From Halictus rubicundus (taxonomy: Eukaryota; Arthropoda; Insecta; Hymenoptera; Halictidae), in assembly GCF_050948215.1 (NCBI RefSeq), contig NW_027488986.1, forward strand, positions 62,001 through 126,000: 64,000 nt of DNA. Reading direction: 5' to 3'. Made by a program: the position numbers and the translations under genes. The stretch's first letter is position 1. Each line of letters starts with the position of its first letter. This document shows positions 15,001-26,800 of this stretch, piece by piece. The notes below the pieces were generated by a model that saw only the letters and a list, made by a program, of their open reading frames with translations, had not been told where the DNA came from and did not search any database.

Positions 15001-17290
15001 GATATTATGGGATAGAGGATAGGATAGGATAGGATAGGATAGAGGATAGGATAGGATAGAAGATAGGATAGGATAGACGATAGGATAGGATAGAGGATAG
15101 GGTAGGATAGAGGATAGGATAGGATAGAGGATAGGATAGGATAGAGGATACGATAGGGGATTGGATAGGATAGAGGATATGATAGGGTAGCGGATAGGAT
15201 AGGATAGAGGATAGGATAGGATAGAGGATACGATAGGGGATTGAATAGGATAGAAAATAGGATAGGATTGCGGATAGGATAGGATAGAGGATAGGATGGG
15301 ATAGAGGATACGATAGGGGATTCGATAGGATAGAGGATAGGATAGGATAGAGGATAGGATAGGATAGAGGATAGGATAGGATAGAGGATAGGATAGGATA
15401 GAGGATAGGATAGGATAGAGGATAGGATAGGATAGAGGATAGGAGAGGATAGAGGATAGGATAGGATAGAGGATAGGATAGGATAGAGGATAGGATAGGA
15501 TAGAGGATAGGATAGGGTAGAGGATAGGATAGGATAGAGGATAGGATAGGATAGAGGATAGGATAGGATTGAGGATAGGATAGGATAGATGACATTAAAG
15601 GATTGAGGATAGGATAGGATAGATAATAGGATAGTATAGAGGATAGGATAGGATAGATAATAGGATAGGATAGAGGATACGATAGGGGATTGAATAGGAT
15701 AGAGGATAGGATAGGATAGAGGATAGGATAGGATAAAGGATAGGATAGGATAGAGGATAGGATAGGATAGAGGATAGGATAGGATAAAGGATAGGATAGG
15801 ATAGAGGATAGGATAGGATAGAGGATAGGATAGGATAGAGTATAGGATAGGATAGAGGATAGGATAGGATAGAGGATAGGATAGGATAGAGGATAGGATA
15901 GGATAGAGGATAGGATAGGATAGAGGATAGGATAGGATAGAGGATAGGATAGGATAGGATAGAGGATAGGATAGGATAGAGGATAGGATAGGATAGGATA
16001 GAGGATAGGATAGGATAGAGGATAGGATAGGATAGAGGATAGGATAGGATAGAGGATAGGATAGGATAGAGGATAGGATAGGATAGAGGATAGGATAGGA
16101 TAGATGACAAGAAAGGATTGAGGATAGGATAGGATAGATGACAGGAAAGGATTGAGGATAGGATAGGATAGATAATAGGATAGTATAGAGGATAGGATAG
16201 GATAGATGATAGGATAGGATAGAGGATACGATAGGGGATTGAATAGGATAGAGGGTAGGATAGGATAGGATAGAGGATAGGATAGGATAGAGGATAGGAT
16301 AGGATAGAGGATAGGATAGGATAGAGGATAGGATAGGATAGATGACAGGAAAGGATTGAGGATAGGATAGGATAGATGACAGGAAAGGATTGAGGATAGG
16401 ATACTATAGATAATAGGATAGTATAGAGGATAGGATAGGATAGATGATAGGATAGGATAGAGGATACGATAGGGGATTGAATAGGATAGAGGATAGGATA
16501 GGATAGAGGATGGGATAGGATAGAGGATAGGATAGGATAGAGGATAGGATAGGATAGAGGATAGGATAGGATTGAGGATAGGATAGGATAGATGACAGGA
16601 AAGGATTGAGGATAGGATAGGATAGATAATAGGATAGTATAGAGGATAGGATAGGATAGATGATAGGATAGGATAGAGGATACGATAGGGGATTGAATAG
16701 GATAGAGGGTAGGATAGGATAGGATAGAGGATAGGATAGGATAGAGGATAGGATAGGACAGAGTATAGGATAGGATAGAGGATAGGATAGGATAGAGGAT
16801 AGGATAGGATAGAGGATAGGATTGGATAGAGGATAGGATAGGATGGACGATAGGAAACGGGATTGGATAGAATAGAGGATAGGATAGGATAGCGGATAGG
16901 ATAGGATAGAGGATAGGATAGGATAGGATAGAGGATAGGATAGGATAGAGGATAGGATAGGATAGAGGATAGGATAGGATAGAGGATAGGATAGGATAGA
17001 GGATAGGATAGGATAGGATAGAGGATAGGATAGGATAGAGGATACGATAGGGGATATGATAGGATAGAGGATAGGATAGGGTAGCGGATAGGATAGGATG
17101 GGATAGAGGATAGGATAGGATAGAGGATAGGATAGGATAGAGGATAGGATATGATAGAGGATAGGATAGGATAGAGGATAGGATAGGATAGAGGATAGGA
17201 TAGGATAGAGATTAGGATAGGATAGCGGATAGGATAGGATAGCGGATAGGATAGGATAGGGGATAGGATATAGGATTGGATAGGATTGAG
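15001..17290 (+). repeat. B-block higher-order unit 2 (2,290 bp)
   Basis: It starts with GATATTATGG and matches unit 3 at offset 2,290 over the first ~550 bp with rare differences (A at 15,475, C at 17,765). ACATTAAAGG at 15,592 then lies 2,341 bp from its partner at 17,933, a 51-bp (3 x 17) difference. Its second half has a tandem module with GGGGATTGAAT at 16,234, 16,472 and 16,688, and the GATGACAAGAAAGG/GATGACAGGAAAGG doublet at 16,104 and 16,138. The GGATGGACGATAGGAAACGG element is near 16,850. Confidence 0.82.
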
Positions 17291-19405
17291 GATATTATGG
17301 GATAGAGGATAGGATAGGATAGGATAGGATAGAGGATAGGATAGGATAGAAGATAGGATAGGATAGACGATAGGATAGGATAGAGGATAGGGTAGGATAG
17401 AGGATAGGATAGGATAGAGGATAGGATAGGATAGAGGATACGATAGGGGATTGGATAGGATAGAGGATATGATAGGGTAGCGGATAGGATAGGATAGAGG
17501 ATAGGATAGGATAGAGGATACGATAGGGGATTGAATAGGATAGAAAATAGGATAGGATTGCGGATAGGATAGGATAGAGGATAGGATGGGATAGAGGATA
17601 CGATAGGGGATTCGATAGGATAGAGGATAGGATAGGATAGAGGATAGGATAGGATAGAGGATAGGATAGGATAGAGGATAGGATAGGATAGAGGATAGGA
17701 TAGGATAGAGGATAGGATAGGATAGAGGATAGGAGAGGATAGAGGATAGGATAGGATAGAGGATCGGATAGGATAGAGGATAGGATAGGATAGAGGATAG
17801 GATAGGGTAGAGGATAGGATAGGATAGAGGATAGGATAGGATAGAGGATAGGATAGGATAGAGGATAGGATAGGATAGAGGATAGGATAGGATAGATGAC
17901 AGGAAAGGATTGAGGATAGGATAGGATAGATGACATTAAAGGATTGAGGATAGGATAGGATAGATAATAGGATAGTATAGAGGATAGGATAGGATAGATA
18001 ATAGGATAGGATAGAGGATACGATAGGGGATTGAATAGGATAGAGGATAGGATAGGATAGAGGATAGGATAGGATAAAGGATAGGATAGGATAGAGGATA
18101 GGATAGGATAGAGGATAGGATAGGATAGAGTATAGGATAGGATAGAGGATAGGATAGGATAGAGGATAGGATAGGATAGAGGATAGGATAGGATAGAGGA
18201 TAGGATAGGATAGAGGATAGGATAGGATAGAGGATAGGATAGGATAGGATAGAGGATAGGATAGGATAGAGGATAGGATAGGATAGAGGATAGGATAGGA
18301 TAGAGGATAGGATAGGATAGAGGATAGGATAGGATAGATGACAAGAAAGGATTGAGGATAGGATAGGATAGATGACAGGAAAGGATTGAGGATAGGATAG
18401 GATAGATAATAGGATAGTATAGAGGATAGGATAGGATAGATGATAGGATAGGATAGAGGATACGATAGGGGATTGAATAGGATAGAGGGTAGGATAGGAT
18501 AGGATAGAGGATAGGATAGGATAGAGGATAGGATAGGATAGAGGATAGGATAGGATAGATGACAGGAAAGGATTGAGGATAGGATAGGATAGATGACAGG
18601 AAAGGATTGAGGATAGGATACTATAGATAATAGGATAGTATAGAGGATAGGATAGGATAGATGATAGGATAGGATAGAGGATACGATAGGGGATTGAATA
18701 GGATAGAGGATAGGATAGGATAGAGGATAGGATAGGATAGAGGATAGGATAGGATAGAGGATAGGATAGGATAGAGGATAGGATAGGATAGAGGATAGGA
18801 TAGGATTGAGGTTAGGATAGGATAGATGACAGGAAAGGATTGAGGATAGGATAGGATAGATAATAGGATAGTATAGAGGATAGGATAGGATAGATGATAG
18901 GATAGGATAGAGGATACGATAGGGGATTGAATAGGATAGAGGGTAGGATAGGATAGGATAGAGGATAGGATAGGATAGAGGATAGGATAGGACAGAGTAT
19001 AGGATAGGATAGAGGATAGGATAGGATAGAGGATAGGATAGGATAGAGGATAGGATAGGATAGAGGATAGGATAGGATAGAGGATAGGATAGGATAGAGG
19101 ATAGGATAGGATAGAGGATAGGATAGGATAGGATAGAGGATAGGATAGGATAGAGGATACGATAGGGGATATGATAGGATAGAGGATAGGATAGGGTAGC
19201 GGATAGGATAGGATGGGATAGAGGATAGGATAGGATAGAGGATAGGATAGGATAGAGGATAGGATATGATAGAGGATAGGATAGGATAGAGGATAGGATA
19301 GGATAGAGGATAGGATAGGATAGAGATTAGGATAGGATAGCGGATAGGATAGGATAGCGGATAGGATAGGATAGGGGATAGGATATAGGATTGGATAGGA
19401 TTGAG
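17291..19405 (+). repeat. B-block higher-order unit 3 (2,115 bp)
   Basis: It begins with GATATTATGG and carries the same marker order as unit 2. The tandem module has GGGGATTGAAT at 18,468, 18,689 and 18,922 (spacings 221 and 233). It lacks the GGATGGACGATAGGAAACGG element seen in units 2 and 4. GACATTAAAGG is at about 17,932. Confidence 0.82.
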
Positions 19406-21290
19406 GATATTATGGGATAGAGGATAGGATAGGATAGGATAGGATAGAGGATAGGATAGGATAGAAGATAGGATAGGATAGACGATAGGATAGGATAGAG
19501 GATAGGGTAGGATAGAGGATAGGATAGGATAGAGGATAGGATAGGATAGAGGATACGATAGGGGATTGGATAGGATAGAGGATATGATAGGGTAGCGGAT
19601 AGGATAGGATAGAGGATAGGATAGGATAGAGGATACGATAGGGGATTGAATAGGATAGAAAATAGGATAGGATTGCGGATAGGATAGGATAGAGGATAGG
19701 ATGGGATAGAGGATACGATAGGGGATTCGATAGGATAGAGGATAGGATAGGATAGAGGATAGGATAGGATAGAGGATAGGATAGGATAGAGGATAGGATA
19801 GGATAGAGGATAGGATAGGATAGAGGATAGGAGAGGATAGAGGATAGGATAGGATAGAGGATAGGATAGGATAGAGGATAGGATAGGATAGAGGATAGGA
19901 TAGGGTAGAGGATAGGATAGGATAGAGGATAGGATAGGATAGAGGATAGGATAGGATAGAGGATAGGATAGGATAGAGGATAGGATAGGATAGATGACAG
20001 GAAAGGATTGAGGATAGGATAGGATAGATGACATTAAAGGATTGAGGATAGGATAGGATAGATAATAGGATAGTATAGAGGATAGGATAGGATAGATAAT
20101 AGGATAGGATAGAGGATACGATAGGGGATTGAATAGGATAGAGGATAGGATAGGATAGAGGATAGGATAGGATAAAGGATAGGATAGGATAGAGGATAGG
20201 ATAGGATAGAGGATAGGATAGGATAGAGTATAGGATAGGATAGAGGATAGGATAGGATAGAGGATAGGATAGGATAGAGGATAGGATAGGATAGAGGATA
20301 GGATAGGATAGAGGATAGGATAGGATAGAGGATAGGATAGGATAGGATAGAGGATAGGATAGGATAGAGGATAGGATAGGATAGAGGATAGGATAGGATA
20401 GAGGATAGGATAGGATAGAGGATAGGATAGGATAGATGACAAGAAAGGATTGAGGATAGGATAGGATAGATGACAGGAAAGGATTGAGGATAGGATAGGA
20501 TAGATAATAGGATAGTATAGAGGATAGGATAGGATAGATGATAGGATAGGATAGAGGATACGATAGGGGATTGAATAGGATAGAGGGTAGGATAGGATAG
20601 GATAGAGGATAGGATAGGATAGAGGATAGGATAGGATAGAGGATAGGATAGGATAGATGACAGGAAAGGATTGAGGATAGGATAGGATAGATGACAGGAA
20701 AGGATTGAGGATAGGATACTATAGATAATAGGATAGTATAGAGGATAGGATAGGATAGATGATAGGATAGGATAGAGGATACGATAGGGGATTGAATAGG
20801 ATAGAGGATAGGATAGGATAGAGGATAGGATAGGATAGAGGATAGGATAGGATAGAGGATAGGATAGGATAGAGGATAGGATAGGATAGAGGATAGGATA
20901 GGATTGAGGTTAGGATAGGATAGATGACAGGAAAGGATTGAGGATAGGATAGGATAGATAATAGGATAGTATAGAGGATAGGATAGGATAGATGATAGGA
21001 TAGGATAGAGGATACGATAGGGGATTGAATAGGATAGAGGGTAGGATAGGATAGGATAGAGGATAGGATAGGATAGAGGATAGGATAGGACAGAGTATAG
21101 GATAGGATAGAGGATAGGATAGGATAGAGGATAGGATAGGATAGAGGATAGGATTGGATAGAGGATAGGATAGGATGGACGATAGGAAACGGGATTGGAT
21201 AGAATAGAGGATAGGATAGGATAGCGGATAGGATAGGATAGAGGATAGGATAGGATAGAGGATAGGATAGGATAGAGGATAGGATACTAT
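19406..21290 (+). repeat. B-block higher-order unit 4 (truncated at right)
   Basis: It starts with GATATTATGG and follows unit 3 at offset 2,115, falling to 2,098 (one 17-bp unit less) by ACATTAAAGG at 20,031. The tandem module is at 20,566, 20,787 and 21,020, with exactly the 221- and 233-bp spacings of unit 3. After the GATGGACGATAGGAAACGG element near 21,176 the match to earlier copies fades at about 21,290; the right end is approximate. Confidence 0.8.
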
Positions 21291-22030
21291 AGAGGATAGG
21301 ATAGGATAGGATAGAGGATAGGATAGGATAGGATAGAGGATAGGATAGAATAGAGAATAGGATAGGATGGAGGATAGGATAGGATAGAGGATAGGATAGG
21401 ATAGAGGATAGGATAGGATAGATGATAGGATAGTATAGAGGATAGGATATTATAGAGGATAGGATAGGATAGAGGATAGGATAGGATAGAGGATAGGATA
21501 GAACAGAGGATTGGACAGAGGATAGGATAGGATAGAGGATATTATAGGATAGAGCATATGATAGGGTAGAGGATAGGATAGGATAGAGGATATTATAGGA
21601 TAGAGGATATGGTACGGTAGAGGATGGGATAGGATAGAGGATAGGATAGACGATAGGATAGGATAGAGGATAGGATAGGATAGTTGATAGGATTGGGGAT
21701 TTGATAGGATAGAGGATAGGATAGGATAGAAGATAGGATAGGATAGAGGATAGGATAGGATAGAGGATAGGATAGGATAGAGGATAGGATAGGATAGGCG
21801 ATAGGATAGGATGACATTGGATAGGATAGAGGATTGGATAGAGGATATTATAGGATAGAGGATATGATAGGATAGATTATAGGATAGGATAGAGGATAGG
21901 ATAGACGATAGGATACCATAGAGGATAGGATAGGACAGAGGATTGGATAGGATAGAGGATAGGATAGGATAGAGGACAGGATAGGATAGAGGATTGGATC
22001 GGATACAGGACAGGATAGGATTGAGGATAG
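21291..22030 (+). repeat. Irregular, diverged satellite stretch
   Basis: This stretch has an unusual density of private variants: GATATTATAGG several times, GATATGGTACGGTAG, GAACAGAGGATTGGACAG, GATTGGGGATTTG, GATGACATTGG and ATACCATAG. Spacing between variants is irregular, and I recognised no long copy elsewhere in the window. It separates the B and D blocks and may be an older, less homogenised segment. No open frame or other feature in it looks meaningful. Confidence 0.7.
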
Positions 22031-22480
22031 AGGATAGGATAGGATAGAGGATAGGATAGGATAGAGGATAGGATAGGATAGAGGATAGGATAGGATAGAG
22101 GATAGGATAGGATAGAGGATAGGATAGGATAGAGGACAGGATAGGATAGAGGATAGGATAGGATAGAGGATAGGATAGGATAGAGGATAGGATAGGATAG
22201 AGGATAGGATAGGATAGAGGATGGGATAGAGGATAGGATAGGATAGAGGATAGGATAGGATAGAGGATAGGATAGGATAGAGGATAGGATAGGATAGAGG
22301 ATAGGATAGGGTAGAGGATAGGATAGGATAGAGGATAGGATAGGATAGAGGATAGGATAGGATGGAGGATAGGATAGGATAGAGGATAGGATAGGATAGA
22401 GGATAGGATAGGATAGAGGATAGGATAGGATAGAGGATAGGATAGGATAGAGGATAGGATAGGATAGAGGATAGGATAGA
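22031..22480 (+). repeat. Nearly pure 17-bp run
   Basis: About 26 consecutive units match the consensus with only a handful of substitutions (GACAGG near 22,135, GATGGG near 22,221, GGGTAG near 22,310, GATGGAGG near 22,363). It is the longest near-consensus run on the left arm and adjoins the most irregular stretch. Either it is a recent local expansion or a collapsed or over-polished piece of assembly. Confidence 0.8.
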
Positions 22481-22800
22481 CGATAGGATAGGATAGAGGA
22501 TTGGATAGGATACAGGATAGGATAAGATAGAGGATAGGATAGGATAGTTGATAGGATTGGGGATTTGATAGGATAGAGGATAGGATAGGATAGAAGATAG
22601 GATAGGATAGAGGATAGGATAGGATAGGGGATAGAATAGGGGATTTGATAGGATAGATGATAGGGTAGGACAGAAGATAGGATAGGATAGAGGATAGGAT
22701 AGGATAGAGGATAGGATAGGATAGAGGATAGGATAGGATAGAGGATAGGATAGAGGATATGATAGAGAATAGGTTAAGATAGAGGATATGATAGAGAATA
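22481..22800 (+). repeat. D-block lead-in
   Basis: This satellite carries GATTGGATAGGATACAGG, GATTGGGGATTTGATAGG and two GATATGATAGAGAATAGGTTAAG elements. It leads into the first D-type unit. Nothing other than the repeat is seen. Confidence 0.65.
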
Positions 22801-23822
22801 GGTTAAGATAGAGAATAGGAACGGATAGATGATATTATAGGATAGAGGATAGGATATGATAGAGTATACGATATTATAGAGGGTAGGATAGGATAGAGCA
22901 TAGGATAGGGGATTGGATAGGATAGGATAGAGGATAGGCTAGGATAGAGGATAGGATAGGATAAAGGATAGGATAGGATAGAGGATAGGATAGGGGATTT
23001 GTTAGGATAGAGGATAGGATAGGGGATTTGATAGGATAGAGGATAGGATAGGATAGAAGATAGGATAGGATAGGATAGAGGATAGGATAGGATAGAGGAT
23101 AGGATAGGATAGATGATAGGATAGGATAGAGGATAGGATAGGATAGAGGATAGGATAGGATAGAGGATAGGATAGGATAGAGGATAGGATAGGATAGAGG
23201 ATAGGATAGGATAGATGACAGGAAAGGATTGAGGATAGGATAGGATAGATGACAGGAAAGGATTGAGGATAGGATAGGATAGATAATAGGATAGTATAGA
23301 GGATAGGATAGGATAGATGATAGGATAGGATAGAGGATACGATAGGGGATTGAATAGGATAGAGGGTAGGATAGGATAGGATAGAGGATAGGATAGGATA
23401 GAGGATAGGATAGGACAGAGTATAGGATTGGATAGAGGATAGGATAGGATAGAGGATAGGATAGGATAGAGGATAGGATAGGACAGAGTATAGGATTGGA
23501 TAGAGGATAGGATAGGATAGAGGATAGGATAGGATAGAGGATAGGATTGGATAGAGGATAGGATAGGATGGACGATAGGAAACGGGATTGGATAGGATAG
23601 AGGATAGGATAGGATAGCGGATAGGATTGGATAGAGGATAGGATAGGATAGAGGATAGGATAGGGTAGAGGATAGTATATGATAGAGAATAGGATAGGAT
23701 AGGATAGAGGATAGGATAGGATAGAGGATCGGATAGGATAGAGGATAGGATATTATAGAGGATAGGATAGGATAGAGGATAGGATAGGATAGAGGATAGG
23801 ATAGAGGATATGATAGAGAATA
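22801..23822 (+). repeat. D-block short unit (1,022 bp)
   Basis: GGTTAAGATAGAGAATAGG at 22,801 recurs at 23,823, and GTATAC at 22,864 recurs at 23,886, both 1,022 bp apart. The unit joins an A-type module (GAACGGATAG, GTATACGATATTATAG, GGCTAGG) to a B-type module (the GATGACAGGAAAGG doublet, GGGGATTGAATAGG near 23,346, GGATGGACGATAGGAAACGG near 23,568). A private change gives GGGGATTTGTTAGG near 22,995 where its copies have GGGGATTTGATAGG. Confidence 0.8.
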
Positions 23823-26800
23823 GGTTAAGATAGAGAATAGGAACGGATAGATGATATTATAGGATAGAGGATAGGATATGATAGAGTATACGATATTATA
23901 GAGGGTAGGATAGGATAGAGCATAGGATAGGGGATTGGATAGGATAGGATAGAGGATAGGCTAGGATAGAGGATAGGATAGGATAAAGGATAGGATAGGA
24001 TAGAGGATAGGATAGGGGATTTGATAGGATAGAGGATAGGATAGGGGATTTGATAGGATAGAGGATAGGATAGGATAGAAGATAGGATAGGATAGGATAG
24101 AGGATAGGATAGGATAGAGGATAGGATAGGATAGATGATAGGATAGGATAGAGGATAGGATAGGATAGAGGATAGGATAGGATAGAGGATAGGATAGGAT
24201 AGAGGATAGGATAGGATAGAGGATAGGATAGGATAGATGACAGGAAAGGATTGAGGATAGGATAGGATAGATGACAGGAAAGGATTGAGGATAGGATAGG
24301 ATAGATAATAGGATAGTATAGAGGATAGGATAGGATAGATGATAGGATAGGATAGAGGATACGATAGGGGATTGGGTAGGATAGAGGGTAGGATAGGATA
24401 GGATAGAGGATAGGATAGGATAGAGGATAGGATAGGACAGAGTATAGGATTGGATAGAGGATAGGATAGGATAGAGGATAGGATAGGATAGAGGATAGGA
24501 TTGGATAGAGGATAGGATAGGATGGACGATAGGAAACGGGATTGGATAGGATAGAGGATAGGATAGGATAGCGGATAGGATAGGATAGAGGATAGGATAG
24601 GATAGAGGATAGGATAGGGGATTTGATAGGATAGAGGATAGGATAGGATAGAGGATAGGATACACGATAGGATAGGATAGAGGATAGGATAGGATAGAGG
24701 ATAGGATAGGATAGATGATAGGATAGGATAGAGGATAGGATAGGATAGAGGATAGGATAGGATAGAGGATAGGATAGGATAGAGGATAGGATAGGATAGA
24801 CGATAGGATAGGATACAGGAAAGGATAGGATTGAGGATAGATGATAGGATAGGATAGAGGATAGGATAGGATAGAGGATTGCATAGGATACAGGAAAGGA
24901 TAGGATTGAGGATAGAGGATAGGATGGGATAGAGGATAGGATAGGATAGAGGATAGGATACACGATAGGATAGGATAGAGGATAGGATAGGACAGAGGAT
25001 TGGATAGGATAGAGGATAGAGGATAGGATAGGATACAGGAAAGGATAGGATTGAGGATAGGATATGATAGAAGATAGGATAGGATAGAGGATATGATAGG
25101 ATAGAGGATAGGATAGGATAGAGGATTGGATAGGATAGAGGATATATGGTAGGATAGGATAGAGGATTGGATAGGATACAGGATAGCATAGGATAGAGGA
25201 TAAGATAGGGGATTTGATAGGATAGAGGATAGGATAGGATAGAAGATAGGATAGGATAGAGGATAGAGGATAGAATGGGATTGAGGATAGGATAGGATAG
25301 AGGATAGGATAGGATAGAGAATAGGATAGGATAGAAGATAGGATAGGGGATTTGATAGGATAGGGGATCGGATAGGATAGAAGATAGGATAGGATAGAGG
25401 ATAGGATAGGATAGAGGATAGGATAGGACAGAGGATAGGATAGGGGATTTGATAGGATAGAGGATAGGATAGGATAGAGGATAGGATACACGATAGGATA
25501 GGATAGAGGATAGGATAGTATAGAGGATAGGATAGGATAGATGATAGGATAGGATAGAGGATAGGATAGGATAGAGGATAGGATAGGATAGAGGATAGGA
25601 TAGGATAGAGGATAGGATAGGATAGACGATAGGATAGGATACAGGAAAGGATAGGATAGAGGATAGGATAGGATAGAGGATTGCATAGGATACAGGAAAG
25701 GATAGGATTGAGGATAGAGGATAGGATGGGATAGAGGATAGGATAGGATAGAGGATAGGATACACGATAGGATAGGATAGAGGATAGGATAGGACAGAGG
25801 ATTGGATAGGATAGAGGATAGAGGATAGGATAGGATACAGGAAAGGATAGGATTGAGGATAGGATATGATAGAAGATAGGATAGGATAGAGGATATGATA
25901 GGATAGAGGATAGGATAGGATAGAGGATTGGATAGGATAGAGGATATATGGTAGGATAGGATAGAGGATTGGATAGGATACAGGATAGGATAGGATAGAG
26001 GATAAGATAGGGGATTTGATAGGATAGAGGATAGGATAGGATAGAGGATTGGATAGGATAGAGGATAGATGATAGGATAGGATAGAGGATTGGATAGGAT
26101 ACAGGATAGGATAGGATAGAGGATAGGATGGGATAGAGGATAGGAAAGGATAGAGGATAGGATAGACGATAGGATAGGATAGACGATAGGATAGGATAGA
26201 GGATAGGATAGGACAGAGGATTGGATAGGATAGAGGATAGGATAGGATTGAGGATTAGATAGGATACAGGAAAGGATAGGATTGAGGATAGATGATAGGA
26301 TGGGATAGAGGATTGGATAGGATACAGGATAGGATAGGATAGAGGATAGGATAGGACAGTGGATTGGATAGGATAGAGGATAGGATAGAGGATAGGATAG
26401 AGGATATATGGTAGGATAGGATAGAGGATTGGATAGGATACAGGATAGGATAGGATAGAGGATAAGATAGGGGATTTGATAGGATAGAGGATAGGATAGG
26501 ATAGAAGATAGGATAGGATAGAGGATAGAGGATAGAATGGGATTGAGGATTGGATAGGATAGGATAGAGGATAGGATAGGATAGAGGATAGGATAGGATA
26601 GAGGATTGCATAGGATAGAGGATAGAGGATAGGATAGGATACAGGAAAGGATAGGATTGAGGATAGGATATGATAGAAGATAGGATAGGATAGAGGATAG
26701 GATAGGATAGAGGATTAGATAGGATACAGGAAAGGATAGGATTGAGGATAGGATTGGATACAGGATAGGATAGGATAGAGGATAGGATAGGGGAATGTAT

